NCBI GenBank assembly: GCA_036940085.1
Contig: JALLBK010001305.1
Location: forward strand, 1-16,834
From: Discostella pseudostelligera
Taxonomy: Eukaryota > Bacillariophyta > Thalassiosirophyceae > Thalassiosirales > Thalassiosiraceae
Length of the DNA stretch: 16,834 nucleotides
Direction of reading: 5' to 3'
Position numbers and translations under genes: made by a program
Notes under the pieces: model-generated
The model's input: the letters and a program-made list of their open reading frames with translations, nothing else
Told to the model about the DNA's origin: nothing
Databases searched by the model: none
Part shown: positions 1-10,200 of the stretch, piece by piece
Position numbering within the stretch: position 1 is the first letter of the stretch
How the letters are laid out: each line of letters begins with the position of its first letter

Positions 1-189
1 GCCGCATTAGTTTCTTCCCGCCATTATCGCCACGTGTTCTTCCCGCCATTTCCTGCATCGCCAAAGTGCCATCCTGTCTCGCCAAATCTTCTTTCCGCGC
101 TATTTTCGCCACAGTGCCTTCCCGCAGCTTCCCGCCACTTTCGCCGCCGCCGCCAACACAATAAATCCACAGTATCTATTGAATGAACC
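1..189 (+). promoter_or_regulatory. Upstream region of Sec15 gene with degenerate TTCCCGCC tandem repeats
   Basis: The leader of the first gene is a degenerate tandem repeat built on TTCCCGCC-ATTTTCGCC-ACAGTGCC. TTCCCGCC lies at 15-22, 40-47 and 129-136, with variants TTCCCGCA at 119-126 and TTTCCGCG at 92-99. The first two copies are separated by a CACGTG core at 31-36. The octamer matches the general E2F/DP consensus (TTTSSCGC-like). A binding role is inferred; only the repetition is seen. The same motif family recurs at 4750-4896 and 6966-7021. A 130-residue reading frame on the other strand here is Ala-rich and low complexity, and I do not treat it as a gene. Confidence 0.55.
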
Positions 190-3100
190 ATGACGATGCC
201 GTCGTCGGCCGTACTACTACCACCCGCATCCGCCGCTCCTGCTGGCAACAACCCCTTCGATGATTCGCCCACTGCCTCCAATAATTTTGCCGCTACAAAT
301 GCTGCTGCGCTGAAGCCAACCTCCACCTCTGCGGCATCGGCATCGACTACCTTGGCCACCGTAAATGCCGCAGCCAAATTCCTCTCATCTACCAGTACTG
401 CCACCTCGGATGCCATTCATGAAAAACGTGCACGACGACGACGCGAGGAGGCTGTAGCACGATTAGTCGCGGATGCTACACGTCCTCCCGATTTTTTCTA
501 TTTGGAGGATGCCAATAATATCAATGCTGGGGGTGGCTCGGGTTTGGGGGGTGCACCTACCGCCACTTTTGGTGATATCAATGACAATATCTCCAATAAT
601 AATAATAATAACAGCTTCAACTATCCCACCCATGAACACAATATCAAACAACTGGAAGCCCGTCTACGTTCGCAACAGCATTCCACCCTCCTCTTGGCTT
701 CGACCATTGCTTCCTCTATTGAACGTGGACTAGACCGAGAATTGCATTCGGAATTGGTACGGCAGGGGAAGGAGGCTACTAGTGTGATCAGCAAGATATG
801 TCATGATCACTCCGATGATTTTTTAGAAAGTGTGGGAAAGGTCGTGGCGGCGTTGGGTGGACCGTGTGAGGAGGTCAAGTGCAGTTTGGAGGAGGTGAGA
901 AGTCATTACCATCACCAATTTTGTTTTGCTCTCACCCCATCCCCTACTCTCTTATATCCATCTCTCTATCAATCTACTGCTCCTACTACATCCCATCACT
1001 CGCAAATCCAACACACTCCAATTCTCCCAATACTCACATCATAATAGGCCAACCGAGAACTACAAAATAACACCGGACAAGCCATGCTCTCCTCCGCCAT
1101 CCGACTCGAAAAATTCCGTAAATCCAATGCCCGATCAGCGACACTTTCGTCCATGGTACAATCCTGTCGTCGCATTGCCGTCCTACTCGAACGGGCACGG
1201 AAGCAAGCGGCATTGGGACGACCAAGAGCGGCCATTGATGCAGTCGAGGAGGCGAGAGCGTGTTTGACTGCTCCACTGGGGAGTTTGATGCGTGGACCTG
1301 GTGGTGTAGGTGGAGGAGGGGCAGGAGGGGGAGTGGGCGGAGGAGGGGCTGGAGGGGCTGAGATATTGATGGAATTGCAAATGAAGTGGGAGGCGGATAA
1401 GGCATTGCTGGTGTCAACTTCGACGTCATTGTCGAGTGCTGCTGGAGGTGCAGGGGTTGGGATGGGAGATGTTGGTGCTCCGGCAGCTTCGACAAATGCC
1501 ATCACATCCGCAGCAGCAGGAATAGCCACCACATCGGCAAAGACCGCCACCGTCCTACGATTGGAAGATACACCCTTTGGTTCCCAAGCTATTCAAATGC
1601 TACCCAAAATTGAGAACGAGGTGTTAATGGGTGCACGACGTGGGTTAAATCGATGGTTCTTATCATTACGGTCCGGTGGTGATGGTGCCAAGGCCGGTCG
1701 GGCAGCATTACGACGCTGTGCCATGTCCGTAGCCATTGGACCCGGCCAACTAGGACTTGGGGGTAAAATCCAAAGTTATGCCTGGCGGGCAAAGAATGCG
1801 GATAATTTAATATCCCGGGCCAGTCAGCATGGCAAGGTGGCAAGGGCGGCACGGTCCGGATATTGGTTTGAACGAGATTGTCAACGTGAGGCGACACGGT
1901 TGGAGGGTTGTCCAGGAGGTATGGGATTGGGACGACGTGCCGAGGCATTGGCAAGTGCGTTTGGTTGGTATCGTTGTTGGGATGAAGAGGGGGGGAGTGG
2001 GGGAAGTGGTGGGGAGGAGTTGCAATTGATCCTTAGTACCGATTGGAATAATCCCGATGGTAGTGGAAAGGGGATGGATGGGAGTGGGCATAGTGCGCAT
2101 GGCGGTGCAGCTGGGGCAATGAATCGGAGTGGACATGGTCGATCATTGGGATTCAAGGCCAGTCATCGTGGTGGGGGGACGAGTGCCGATCTTGTCATGG
2201 CTAGTAGCAAACGATCGGGAGGGGGGAGTGGGAAACGATCGCAGTGGGCGGAGGTGTTGACGCCATCCATTTTGGCGCACAATGCCAACCCAAAGTAAGT
2301 GTGGCTTACGTTTTTCATTGTTTGATATTTTTGCTATGGGTGAATTGGATGATTTATCTCATAATATACGGTCTTTCTCTCAATTTGAATAAACAGGGGA
2401 GACGACCAAGCCAAGCTACTGGCCCTGCCCGAGACTGTTCACCCAGTACGTCGCGCGGAACTGGCATTTCAAATCCTGGGAAGGTCGGAGGAGTTCCGCC
2501 AATACTACGAAAGCAACCGTTACGGAGATATGAAAATCAGCTCGACCGACAAAAAGGGTGGTGACAAGGACAAGAGTGAAACTCGCAGCTCATTGTCGTC
2601 CCTAACAGGGGATGATGTAAGTCTTGGCACCGATCGGATATTCTTCGCGAAGAGTTTGCCCCATTTGTGTGCCAGTCTCGTTGGGTTCAGTGCCGTGGAG
2701 GCAGCATTGGAATTAGACTTTGCCGATGACGACGATGTTGCCGGGGATAAGAAAGACTCGTCGGAGGGTACGGGAAAAGCTGGCGAGAAGTCCTCGACCA
2801 CCGCCGTTCGCATTGCAGCCTCGATGGGTCGGGGGTTTAGTTTCCGTGAAAGCTCCGAGAGGTATGAGCGTGCGCTCATTGCAGAACTTGGAAATCTTCT
2901 CCGTAAGCGCGCAGTGGGGGCAACGTTGCTCGAATTGACAAGGGCCTCATGCCTCGTTGCGGCGTTTCGATCGGCTCTCAAGATTGTGCACCCGAGTTCC
3001 TCGACGCGAAAAAGCGACAAGGAACTACTGGCTATGGATGTTGATATTATCATGACAGGCCTGAAGGTGGCGCAGGAGGAACAGCTGAATGCAACGAACA

Positions 3101-4552
3101 AGTATATTGGCGATGGTAAAAAGGAGCCCATGCAAGTTCCACGGACTCAATTGAGCAGTCTGCGTCTCAACAAAAGTTTCCAGGGAGGTGGGATATTATC
3201 CGAAGATATGGCGGAAGAAAGTAGCCCCTACTCACCGACTTCTGTGCCACCAGAGGAAGTGCTTGACTTCCCCTTTGGATTGAGCGACATGAAACAACGA
3301 AAAATATCCAATGCGCTCGACAGTATGGATCCGTCTCTGAGAGCGCAACGAGGAACGTTGAACCAAATCATTGGCGAGAATGAGTTGTACACTTTCAGTC
3401 AGTCTGTTCCGCAGATAATACGGTCTATTCATGCTCGCGTCATCGTGGTCGTTGCATTTGCGTTGAGTCAAGAAGAATTGGGGCAAGTGTTTGCCTCGAA
3501 ACAGGGCGGTGGTATTGCTGGCTACATTTTGGATTGTCTCGAGGAATGTGTTGCCGTAGCCGCAGTAGGCATGAAAGATGGTTACTCACATTTCGATGAA
3601 TTGACTGTCGAACAAGCTGTACAGATAACGGCAGACATCTCAGCACTAGAATCCACTCTTCCACGATTATTCGGTACCATCATGAGAGGAATGTGCCATA
3701 TTGGACTCGTCAAAGCGGATCAATTCGAAGAAGCTTTTGACCATGCAGACAAGGTCCTCGAGGGAGCATGCAAATCATGCGACAAACAAGTTGCCAATAT
3801 GTATAGCGTGGTGTATGAAATCTGTCGGAATAAGATTGATATGCTGATTGACTTTTCATTAGAGAACTTTTCGTGGGTGTGTAAGTCCGTTCGAGATACA
3901 CCCAATGCCTACGCGGAAAGTCTCGTGGAGTACATGAGGACAACTTTTCAATGTCTTGGACCGATGGATGACGGTTCGAGAGCCGGATTGCATTTTTCTT
4001 GTTGCGGTCACGTGGCTGAGCGTTTGGTGAAATTGCTGACAGATCCTGTCGAAGACTCTGAAGGAAAAGGACGACAAGGGGGAATACCTCCTGTGGCCAA
4101 GATAGATCCGTTCGGGTTGAAAAATCTAGCCACTGATATCCAACACTTCGAATCTTTTGCAGATAGCACTGGCGTTGGTCAGCTGAGAGATTGCTTCAAT
4201 GAAGTGAAATGCCTTGCTGATGCATTATTGGACAAGGAAATGCCGATGCTACTTCTTCCCGAAAACAGCCAAGCGCGCAGAAAGAAGTACCCATATTTAT
4301 CTTTGGATAAAGTCCACTGCGTGTTAGAGAAGTATGTTGGAACAGGATTGGTAAGTTCCACTTCTGTGCATCTATTCGCAACTCATGTCTGCGTCAACTC
4401 ACTTTGTTGTTGTCGTATTTCGCAAAATTCAGGGCGAAAAGCTTATGGCCCGCGGCTCTGGCGTGGTGCGGAACGATTTCCTCATGCTTGAAAAGAAGGA
4501 AGTCATTCAGTTGACCAAAATAGTGAGAATGCAGCTCGAATCACCAAACTAG
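190..4552 (+). CDS. SEC15: Exocyst complex subunit Sec15 (EXOC6-like), four exons
   Basis: Sec15 is the exocyst subunit that links Rab-GTP on secretory vesicles to the tethering complex at the plasma membrane. Exons are 190-894, 1048-2294, 2397-4350 and 4433-4552 (1341 aa). Introns 895-1047, 2295-2396 and 4351-4432 all have GTGAGA or GTAAGT donors and AG acceptors, and they join in frame. Family-like stretches: a coiled region at about 155-300; [16 protein letters not shown] near 411, followed by a wider match to the Sec15 middle region; [16 protein letters not shown] at 673-688; and the C-terminal [16 protein letters not shown], continued by exon 4, which resembles the YLRVNP..A...LEK end of animal Sec15. 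It is much longer than the usual roughly 800 aa because of an Ala/Ser/Thr-rich N terminus, a Gly tract (318-339), a Gly/Ser/His region (about 547-632) and a charged loop after about 693. The ATG at 190 is the first in frame. The family call rests on recalled homology. Confidence 0.85.
595..612 (+). repeat. AAT trinucleotide repeat coding six asparagines
   Basis: Five AAT codons plus AAC encode a run of six Asn in the low-complexity N-terminal part of Sec15 exon 1. This is a likely length-polymorphic coding microsatellite. Confidence 0.85.
1294..1359 (+). repeat. Glycine-codon-rich coding tract in Sec15
   Basis: Purine-rich GGA/GGG/GGT codons encode Gly-rich residues 318-339, inserted between two Sec15-like blocks. 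The same stretch gives long open frames on the other strand (Pro-rich products), which are by-products of composition. Confidence 0.8.
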
Positions 4553-5040
4553 AGGTAGAGAGAAGGCATCGCTGCTACATCTAACATCGTAACTTTTCTA
4601 GAGAGCTCTACTTATTGGTAATGATTATTCGTCGTATGTCCACTCTAGCTAAGTCTAAGAGAGAAGGCAGAGGAAGTTTGGTGCACCCAGAGGTCGGTAG
4701 CGGGGGAGCGGATGAAGGAGAAGGGATCCAAGAGATATCGCGGGGAAGCTCCCGCCACAAGGTCGATGGATCCAAAAGATACGGCCGGCGCTCCCGCCTA
4801 AAAAGCTGACATAATATCGTATGACATTTGACATTTTTTGACATTTGCATCTCGTCTGTCCGTCGACGGTGACTCACTTGTTCCCAAGTTCCCGCCAAAA
4901 AGTGAGAACTCCTACCGCTGTCGACGCCGACGGACGCGACCTCGATCGATCGACGACACAACCATGACGACCAAGCGATCGTAGTAGTATTTATTTTTGG
5001 AGAGCAGCAATAACAATATCAACAGCAGCAAAACAACAAC
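4553..5040. promoter_or_regulatory. Sec15-SERINC intergenic region with E2F-like sites
   Basis: The region covers the 3' flank of Sec15 and the presumed promoter and 5' UTR of SERINC. TCCCGCC occurs at 4750-4756, 4792-4798 and, as TTCCCGCCAAAA, at 4889-4900. The last site sits inside an inverted repeat, CTCACTT (4873-4879) with AAGTGAG (4900-4906). TGACATTT occurs three times at 4822-4829, 4829-4836 and 4839-4846. A perfect palindrome CCGTCGACGG lies at 4860-4869. The last 50 bases before the ATG are A-rich with CAGCA/CAACA repeats, as expected for a 5' UTR. I see no convincing coding sequence or RNA gene; the short plus-strand frame at 4615-4809 looks random. Confidence 0.5.
4873..4906. promoter_or_regulatory. 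E2F-like site within a 7-bp inverted repeat
   Basis: CTCACTT and AAGTGAG are perfect reverse complements that bracket TTCCCGCCAAAA (4889-4900; the final A is shared with the right arm). The core is the closest match in the window to the classical E2F site. The function is inferred from the motif only. Confidence 0.4.
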
Positions 5041-6814
5041 ATGGTGAGTTTTTGTTCATAGGCTATATGGTGATGTTGATATTCTTGCGCACTTGTTCGA
5101 TGTAGAGGGCAGAACGGAAGTGTTGACAAGTGGGCTTGTTTCAGAATGCACGACCTCCATGCTGCTGCTGCTGCTGCCCAATTAATCACTTGCATTCTCA
5201 CCAACTCTCTTCTCTCTCCCACTCAATATCTCCATCAACTCGCAATTTATATTTAAACAAACGCATCTTCAATAATAGGGAGGCTCAATCTCTTCCTCAA
5301 TCTCAGTAGGCATAACCTACTGTGCATGCACTTCCATCTCGTCACTCTGCCATGCCTGCTTTGGCAACAACAATTCATCATCATCCAGTAGTAGTAGCAA
5401 TGGACGGAAGCGATCGGCACTATTATTGATCATGACAGTGGTGTTGGCACTTACTTTTCAATATTCATTAGCACCATTTATATTGGGGGATGAGAATGGT
5501 GGTGGAGGGAGATCTTGGTGGTTTCGCAAAGTGCCCGGGGTGGGGAAGCATGTGTATTCAAGTTGGACAGCAGGATGCGATGATTATTTATTGACATCCT
5601 CTTCACCGTCATCGTCTTCAATGGAAAAAGAAGGACCATCCTACGCCCAATGTGCCGGAAATGCCGGAGTCTATCGACCAACCTTCCTCTCTTTCCTCTT
5701 CTTCACTATATCATCCATTGCCACCAAACTCCGCCCGTCGATCAATCATCAAGTCTGGCCAGCGAAATATGCACTCTACCTTCTATTGGTATTTGCATCG
5801 ATATTCATGTCCAATCGACCATGGTTCCTATCCATCTTCTTGCATGTGGCACGAATTGGCGCCATGATATTTATAGTAGTGCAGCAGATTATACTGATTG
5901 ATATAGCGTACAATTGGAATGATACCTGGGTAGGCAAAGCCGATATTGCCGATCGGAATGAATGGGGGAGTGGTGCATTTTGGTTACGTGCTACCATTGG
6001 TGTGGCTGCTTCGTTTTATATATTGGCAAGTGTGGGGATTGGAATATTGTATCATTATTTTAGTGGGTGTGGTGGCAATGTAGGTATTATTACCATGACA
6101 TTGATAGGGATTGTGGGTGTGACGGCTGTGCAGCTGAGTGGATTTGAGGGGAGTTTATTAACCTCATCGGTGATATCGTTGTATGCCGTCTATTTGGCGT
6201 ATTCGGCAGTGTCGAAGAATCCAAATGGCGTTTGCAACCCTCAATTAGCGTCAGAGAAGGATGCGTATGGTATAATTATGGGATTGGTATTAACGGCAGT
6301 AAGTTTGGTATGGACTGGGTGGAGCTGGACTGCCGAAGATCGATTGAGGAGTGTGGAGGGGGTGAAGAAGGCGCGGTCGTTGGGTACTACTGGACACGCA
6401 GCATCATTCCGTCGAGGACAGGATCCAGTACTGGATTTGGATCAACCCTTTTTGGAATATTATGATGAAATACAACCACCACCTACGGGATTGGCATTGA
6501 GCTCGGATGGGAATGTTGATGAAGATAGTTTATCGTCACAGTATCATTCGTCGGGGGTATGGAAATTGAATGCAATTTTAGCGTTGGTAAGTTGCTGGGT
6601 TGCCATGTCGTTGACGGGATGGGGATCCATATCGGGTGGTGTGGTAGAGGGCGGAGAAGACGGAGAGGATACGGAGAACCACAATGCTGCAAATCCTCAA
6701 GTGGGAAAGCTGAATATGGAAATGATTGCTGTGAGCCAATGGGTAGCATTGGCATTGTACGCGTGGACACTTGTTGCACCACGATTGTTCCCGAATAGAG
6801 ACTTTTCGTATTGA
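5041..6814 (+). CDS. SERINC / TMS family membrane protein, two coding exons
   Basis: This is a multi-pass SERINC (serine incorporator, TDE1/TMS1) protein, a family found across eukaryotes and linked to lipid handling in the membrane. Exon 1 holds only ATG (5041-5043); the intron is 5044-5278 (GTGAGT...TAG); exon 2 is 5279-6814, giving 512 aa. The splice creates the family's start MGGSISSSISVGITYCACTS, with Cys-rich residues as in animal MGAC... proteins. Support: TM1 near 47-66; IDIAYNWNDTWVGK at 208-221, the family's hallmark (compare IDFAHSWN-type); NGVCNP before a later TM; and the ending VAPRLFPNRDFSY, close to the usual TLVAP..P.R.F C terminus. About ten hydrophobic helices are visible. 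An Asp/Glu-rich loop sits before the last helix. Starting downstream of the Cys block would lose conserved N-terminal sequence, which is why the spliced ATG is preferred. Confidence 0.93.
5044..5278 (+). other. Intron directly after the SERINC start codon
   Basis: This 235-bp GTGAGT...TAG intron is the longest in the window. It separates the ATG from the rest of the coding sequence at phase 0. It contains a (GCT)5 repeat at about 5161-5176, pyrimidine-rich stretches, and an A-rich end. First introns of this length often carry regulatory signals; none is demonstrated here. Confidence 0.85.
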
Positions 6815-7252
6815 GTAAATTAAGTATGCAATCTTTCTGTATATTGCATTCTGACAGTACCTCCATGAAAGTTGCATGGAATGCGGAATGGTGATGTCGT
6901 CGATGGTCGCAAGGTAGCGGTCGACGTCCAAAAACCATGCCACGTGGAAGTAGGGTTGTCATGTCTCCCGCCATTTTCACCGCTCTTTATCGCCACACTA
7001 TGCCTCCCGCCTCTTCCCGCCATTTTCGCTACTCTTTTCTAGAAAAGCAAGAAGCTGTGCCGCCCCTATTACGGGGCTCTGACCTGTCCGTCGTCCGTCG
7101 TCCGAGCCCCGTAATACGGGTGAAGCTGTGCGCAGCAGCAAATGCAAATGACATGTGACCCATGAACATGAACCATGAACCGAACCGTACCATGAACCTA
7201 TGATGTCTCTTATTCAGAGTTCCGAGCCCAATTCCTACTACACTTCAAATCA
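6815..7252. promoter_or_regulatory. SERINC-SulP intergenic region with G-box, TCCCGCC tract and repeats
   Basis: This region covers the SERINC 3' flank and the SulP promoter. Just past the SERINC stop there is an inverted repeat TCCATG (6862-6867) / CATGGA (6875-6880). A G-box palindrome CCACGTGG is at 6940-6947. TCCCGCC occurs at 6966-6972 and 7005-7011, and TTCCCGCC at 7014-7021, with ATTTTC/ATCGCC spacers like those at 1-180. A flanked inverted-repeat element follows at 7051-7131. CATGAAC occurs four times at 7161-7167, 7167-7173, 7174-7180 and 7191-7197. A 73-codon plus-strand frame (6937-7158) runs through these repeats and is not supported as a gene. Confidence 0.5.
7051..7131. repeat. 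17-bp inverted repeat flanked by 10-bp direct repeats (MITE-like)
   Basis: Left arm 7063-7079 (CCCCTATTACGGGGCTC) pairs at 16 of 17 positions with right arm 7104-7120 (GAGCCCCGTAATACGGG). The 24-base centre contains GTCCGTC twice plus GTCC (7086-7103). GAAGCTGTGC occurs at 7051-7060 and again at 7122-7131, just outside the arms, like a target-site duplication. It could be a tiny non-autonomous insertion, a structured transcript element or a bipartite protein site. It encodes nothing, and no transposase is in the window. Confidence 0.5.
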
Positions 7253-10200
7253 ATGAGCGACGAAATCATTCCTCTCTTCCACAGCATCCGCAGCTATGGC
7301 GCTCCGTCCTCCGCGCAGCACAACATCATCAACAACAACGACACCGCCGCTGCACCTCAATCGCCCGCCATCTGCGTCGACTATCATCGTCGGAGCTCCG
7401 TCGCGGCCATGGCCGCCGCGGCGGACATCTCCGCTCGGCGTGCCTCGTCCATGCTGATAGACCGTCGGAAAAATAATAATCGAGTCACTGCCTCGACGAC
7501 AGATAATATTCTACCCAGACCGTCGCTCATTGAGGAATCATCGACATCTAGCATGGAATTTGAGCCGATTCACTCTTCCAAACCCAAACCCAAAACAAAT
7601 CGTCACCACCACCACCAACCTAAACAAACAAAGAATTCCTTCTACCAACGAATTCATCAAATTATATCACAAATTCCAGCTGTTACCATAGCCTCTCTTC
7701 TCAACTTTATGGTAGGAATACCCTTTGGTGCTAGTTACTTCCCAACGGAATTGCAACTGCCAATGAAGGAAGTGTTAGGGCTACGCATGTTTCTTTTTTC
7801 GACAATGATGGCTCAATTGGTGTTTACGTTTAAGAGTAAATTTGACAATGCTACTGGATTGCAGATGGTGGAGAATGTTCCGTTTTGTTTGGCTTTGGCA
7901 AGGATAGTGATGGAGGATCAACAGCAGCAGGGAAATGGTGATGATGGTAGTGCATCGTCCACTCCGTTCTTTCTGTTTGGTCTATCATCAGTACTTGTCG
8001 GATTAGTGTTTTATCTACTCGGGAAGTTTGAGATGGGACGCATCGTATACTTCTTTCCAAGTCATGTCCTCGTGGGATGTATTGGGGGCATTGGGGCTTT
8101 CATTGTAATAACGGGGCTCGAAGTGACAACCAACACCACTTGTACCTTGACATGGGATGGTCTCAATGAATGCATTGTGACAAATATCCATCTACTCTGG
8201 CCAGTGATTGCATTTGAATCATTCTTGCGGTTGCTTATGCGAATGACAGAGAAAAGTAGTGGCGAGGCTCGATATCCGCTACTGTGTCCGACATATTATT
8301 GCTGTATTACACCCGTGTTTTATTTTGGGCTTGGGTGGGCGGGCATGTCAGTGAAAACTGCAGAACAATATGGGTATTTCTTCCCTCCACTCAGTGCCTC
8401 CGCAGGCTCGGTGTTCAATAGCGACGTATTCAATATCTTTACAGAGGTCAATCCATACTTGATTTCGTGGACGGCGGTGGTGAAAGCAATTCCCACTATG
8501 ATCAGCTTGACGGCATTTTCTTTGATTCATGTTCCGATAAACATCCCTGCATTCGGTGAGTCTGATGCATTGATCTCCGATCTTTACTTTCACTTTCATC
8601 CAGTCACTGATTTTCTATATTTGTCAACCTACAGCCATATCATCGAACGTTGATCCAGACATGAATGCTGAGTTGATTGCGCATGGGTGAGTCTAGTTGT
8701 CGGCTTTGCGTAATAAATGTTCCACTCTGTTCATCGTATTGACCTCATGGCCATGCTCCACATCAGCTATTCGAATGCCGCAGCAGGTCTCTTTGGAGGG
8801 CTTCAGAATTACATGGCGTATTCGAACAGTGTGATCTATTCCAAATCAAATGGCAAAGGGAAAGGGTCGTCTCTTGCGATTGTCGCCGTTTCGATATTGA
8901 TTTTTATCTATGGACCAATGATGGCATCCTACGTCCCACGATGCATGGCGGGCACACTCCTTCTTCACGTTGGTATCGATCTGTTTCTCGAAGGAGTGAT
9001 TGATTCATACAAGGATTACGACAACTTGGAGTACTCGGGCATTTTGCTGATAATGATTGTCATGGTAACGTTTGGGATGGATGCTGCTCTTGTTGCAGGC
9101 GTGGTCGCTGCACTATCCACCTTCCTAGCTCAGTCAATTGTATATCAAGACCCGATCCGAGGGGCAATGAGTGGGGCTAGATTGCAATCCAGTGCTTGGG
9201 ACCGATCAACGGAAGCTCAAAGGATCCTACTCGACCCTAAGAAGGGCCGACAACGGATTTACGTTATCCAGCTACAGGGGCATATCTTCTTTGGAAATGT
9301 TGTGAAGATGTCAGAGGATATAAAACGGAGATTGAACGACAAGCGTCGAGCTGGTGACGAGCCAGCAGTCGGTAAGTTTGCAACTATTGAATGTGGATTG
9401 ACTTTTTGCCCTCCATGCCAGAGCACCCACATCTTGCACGTCCAGTCATACTTGATTTCAGCAATGTCCTCGGGTTGGATTCTTCTGCAGCCCAATCAAT
9501 TGCGAAATTAAAGTCATTCCTAGTGAAGAACTTTAATGATGTTGAAATCATTCTATTTGTTACCGGCCACGAGGACGGGTTTCGGTGCTCGTATGATTTA
9601 ACTGAGAAAATTTCTGGCAAATCACTTCGGACATCAATTCGCATTGTCGAGGGCAGGCCATCGACACCCCATGAACATCGCTTCTCGTTGGCGGGTGGAG
9701 CAATTCCGAATTACATCGAGTCTAAAGCCAAATTCATCGCAGAAATCCCAGGCTGTCGAATCTGTGCGTCAATTGACGATGCCTTAATATTTGCGGAGGA
9801 CGTTCTAATCGCACTAGAAGACCCAACACTACTGAAAAGAGACACCAATGAGCGCTTCCCGTTGATTCGCAGAACATCGCAGAATATTGATGAGTTAAAG
9901 TCAGTTTTGGAAACTCTTTGCCCTGAGGCCTCCTACGATGAGATAGGCACACTCGCTTCCCTGCTCTCCGCTGAAAAATACCATGCTGGTGATATAATAT
10001 GGGAACAGGGCGACGCAAGCGACAGCCTCAAAATTGTAATACGCGGCACCTTAGTTTCACTGTTGGAGGATGATACTGGCTCGACAGAAAGCATCATTGC
10101 TGGATCTGTAATTGGTGAATTAGGCCTGGTGAATGGAACTCAAAGACTTACCACCGTCAAGGTGTTCAGCGACGAGGCAACTATCTACAGCTTAGGCCGA

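Noticed and set aside
996..1550. 184-codon open frame on the minus strand opposite Sec15
   Set aside because: Pro/Ala-rich product created by the Gly-codon tract of Sec15 on the other strand; no recognisable domain.
2520..3131. 203-codon minus-strand open frame opposite Sec15 exon 3
   Set aside because: Ser-rich and without family features; the plus strand carries Sec15-like sequence across the same span.
6483..6980. 165-codon minus-strand frame over the SERINC 3' end
   Set aside because: Mirrors conserved SERINC coding sequence and has no domain or splice support.
6937..7158. 73-codon plus-strand frame between SERINC and SulP
   Set aside because: Runs through the TCCCGCC tract and the inverted-repeat element; the composition follows the repeats.
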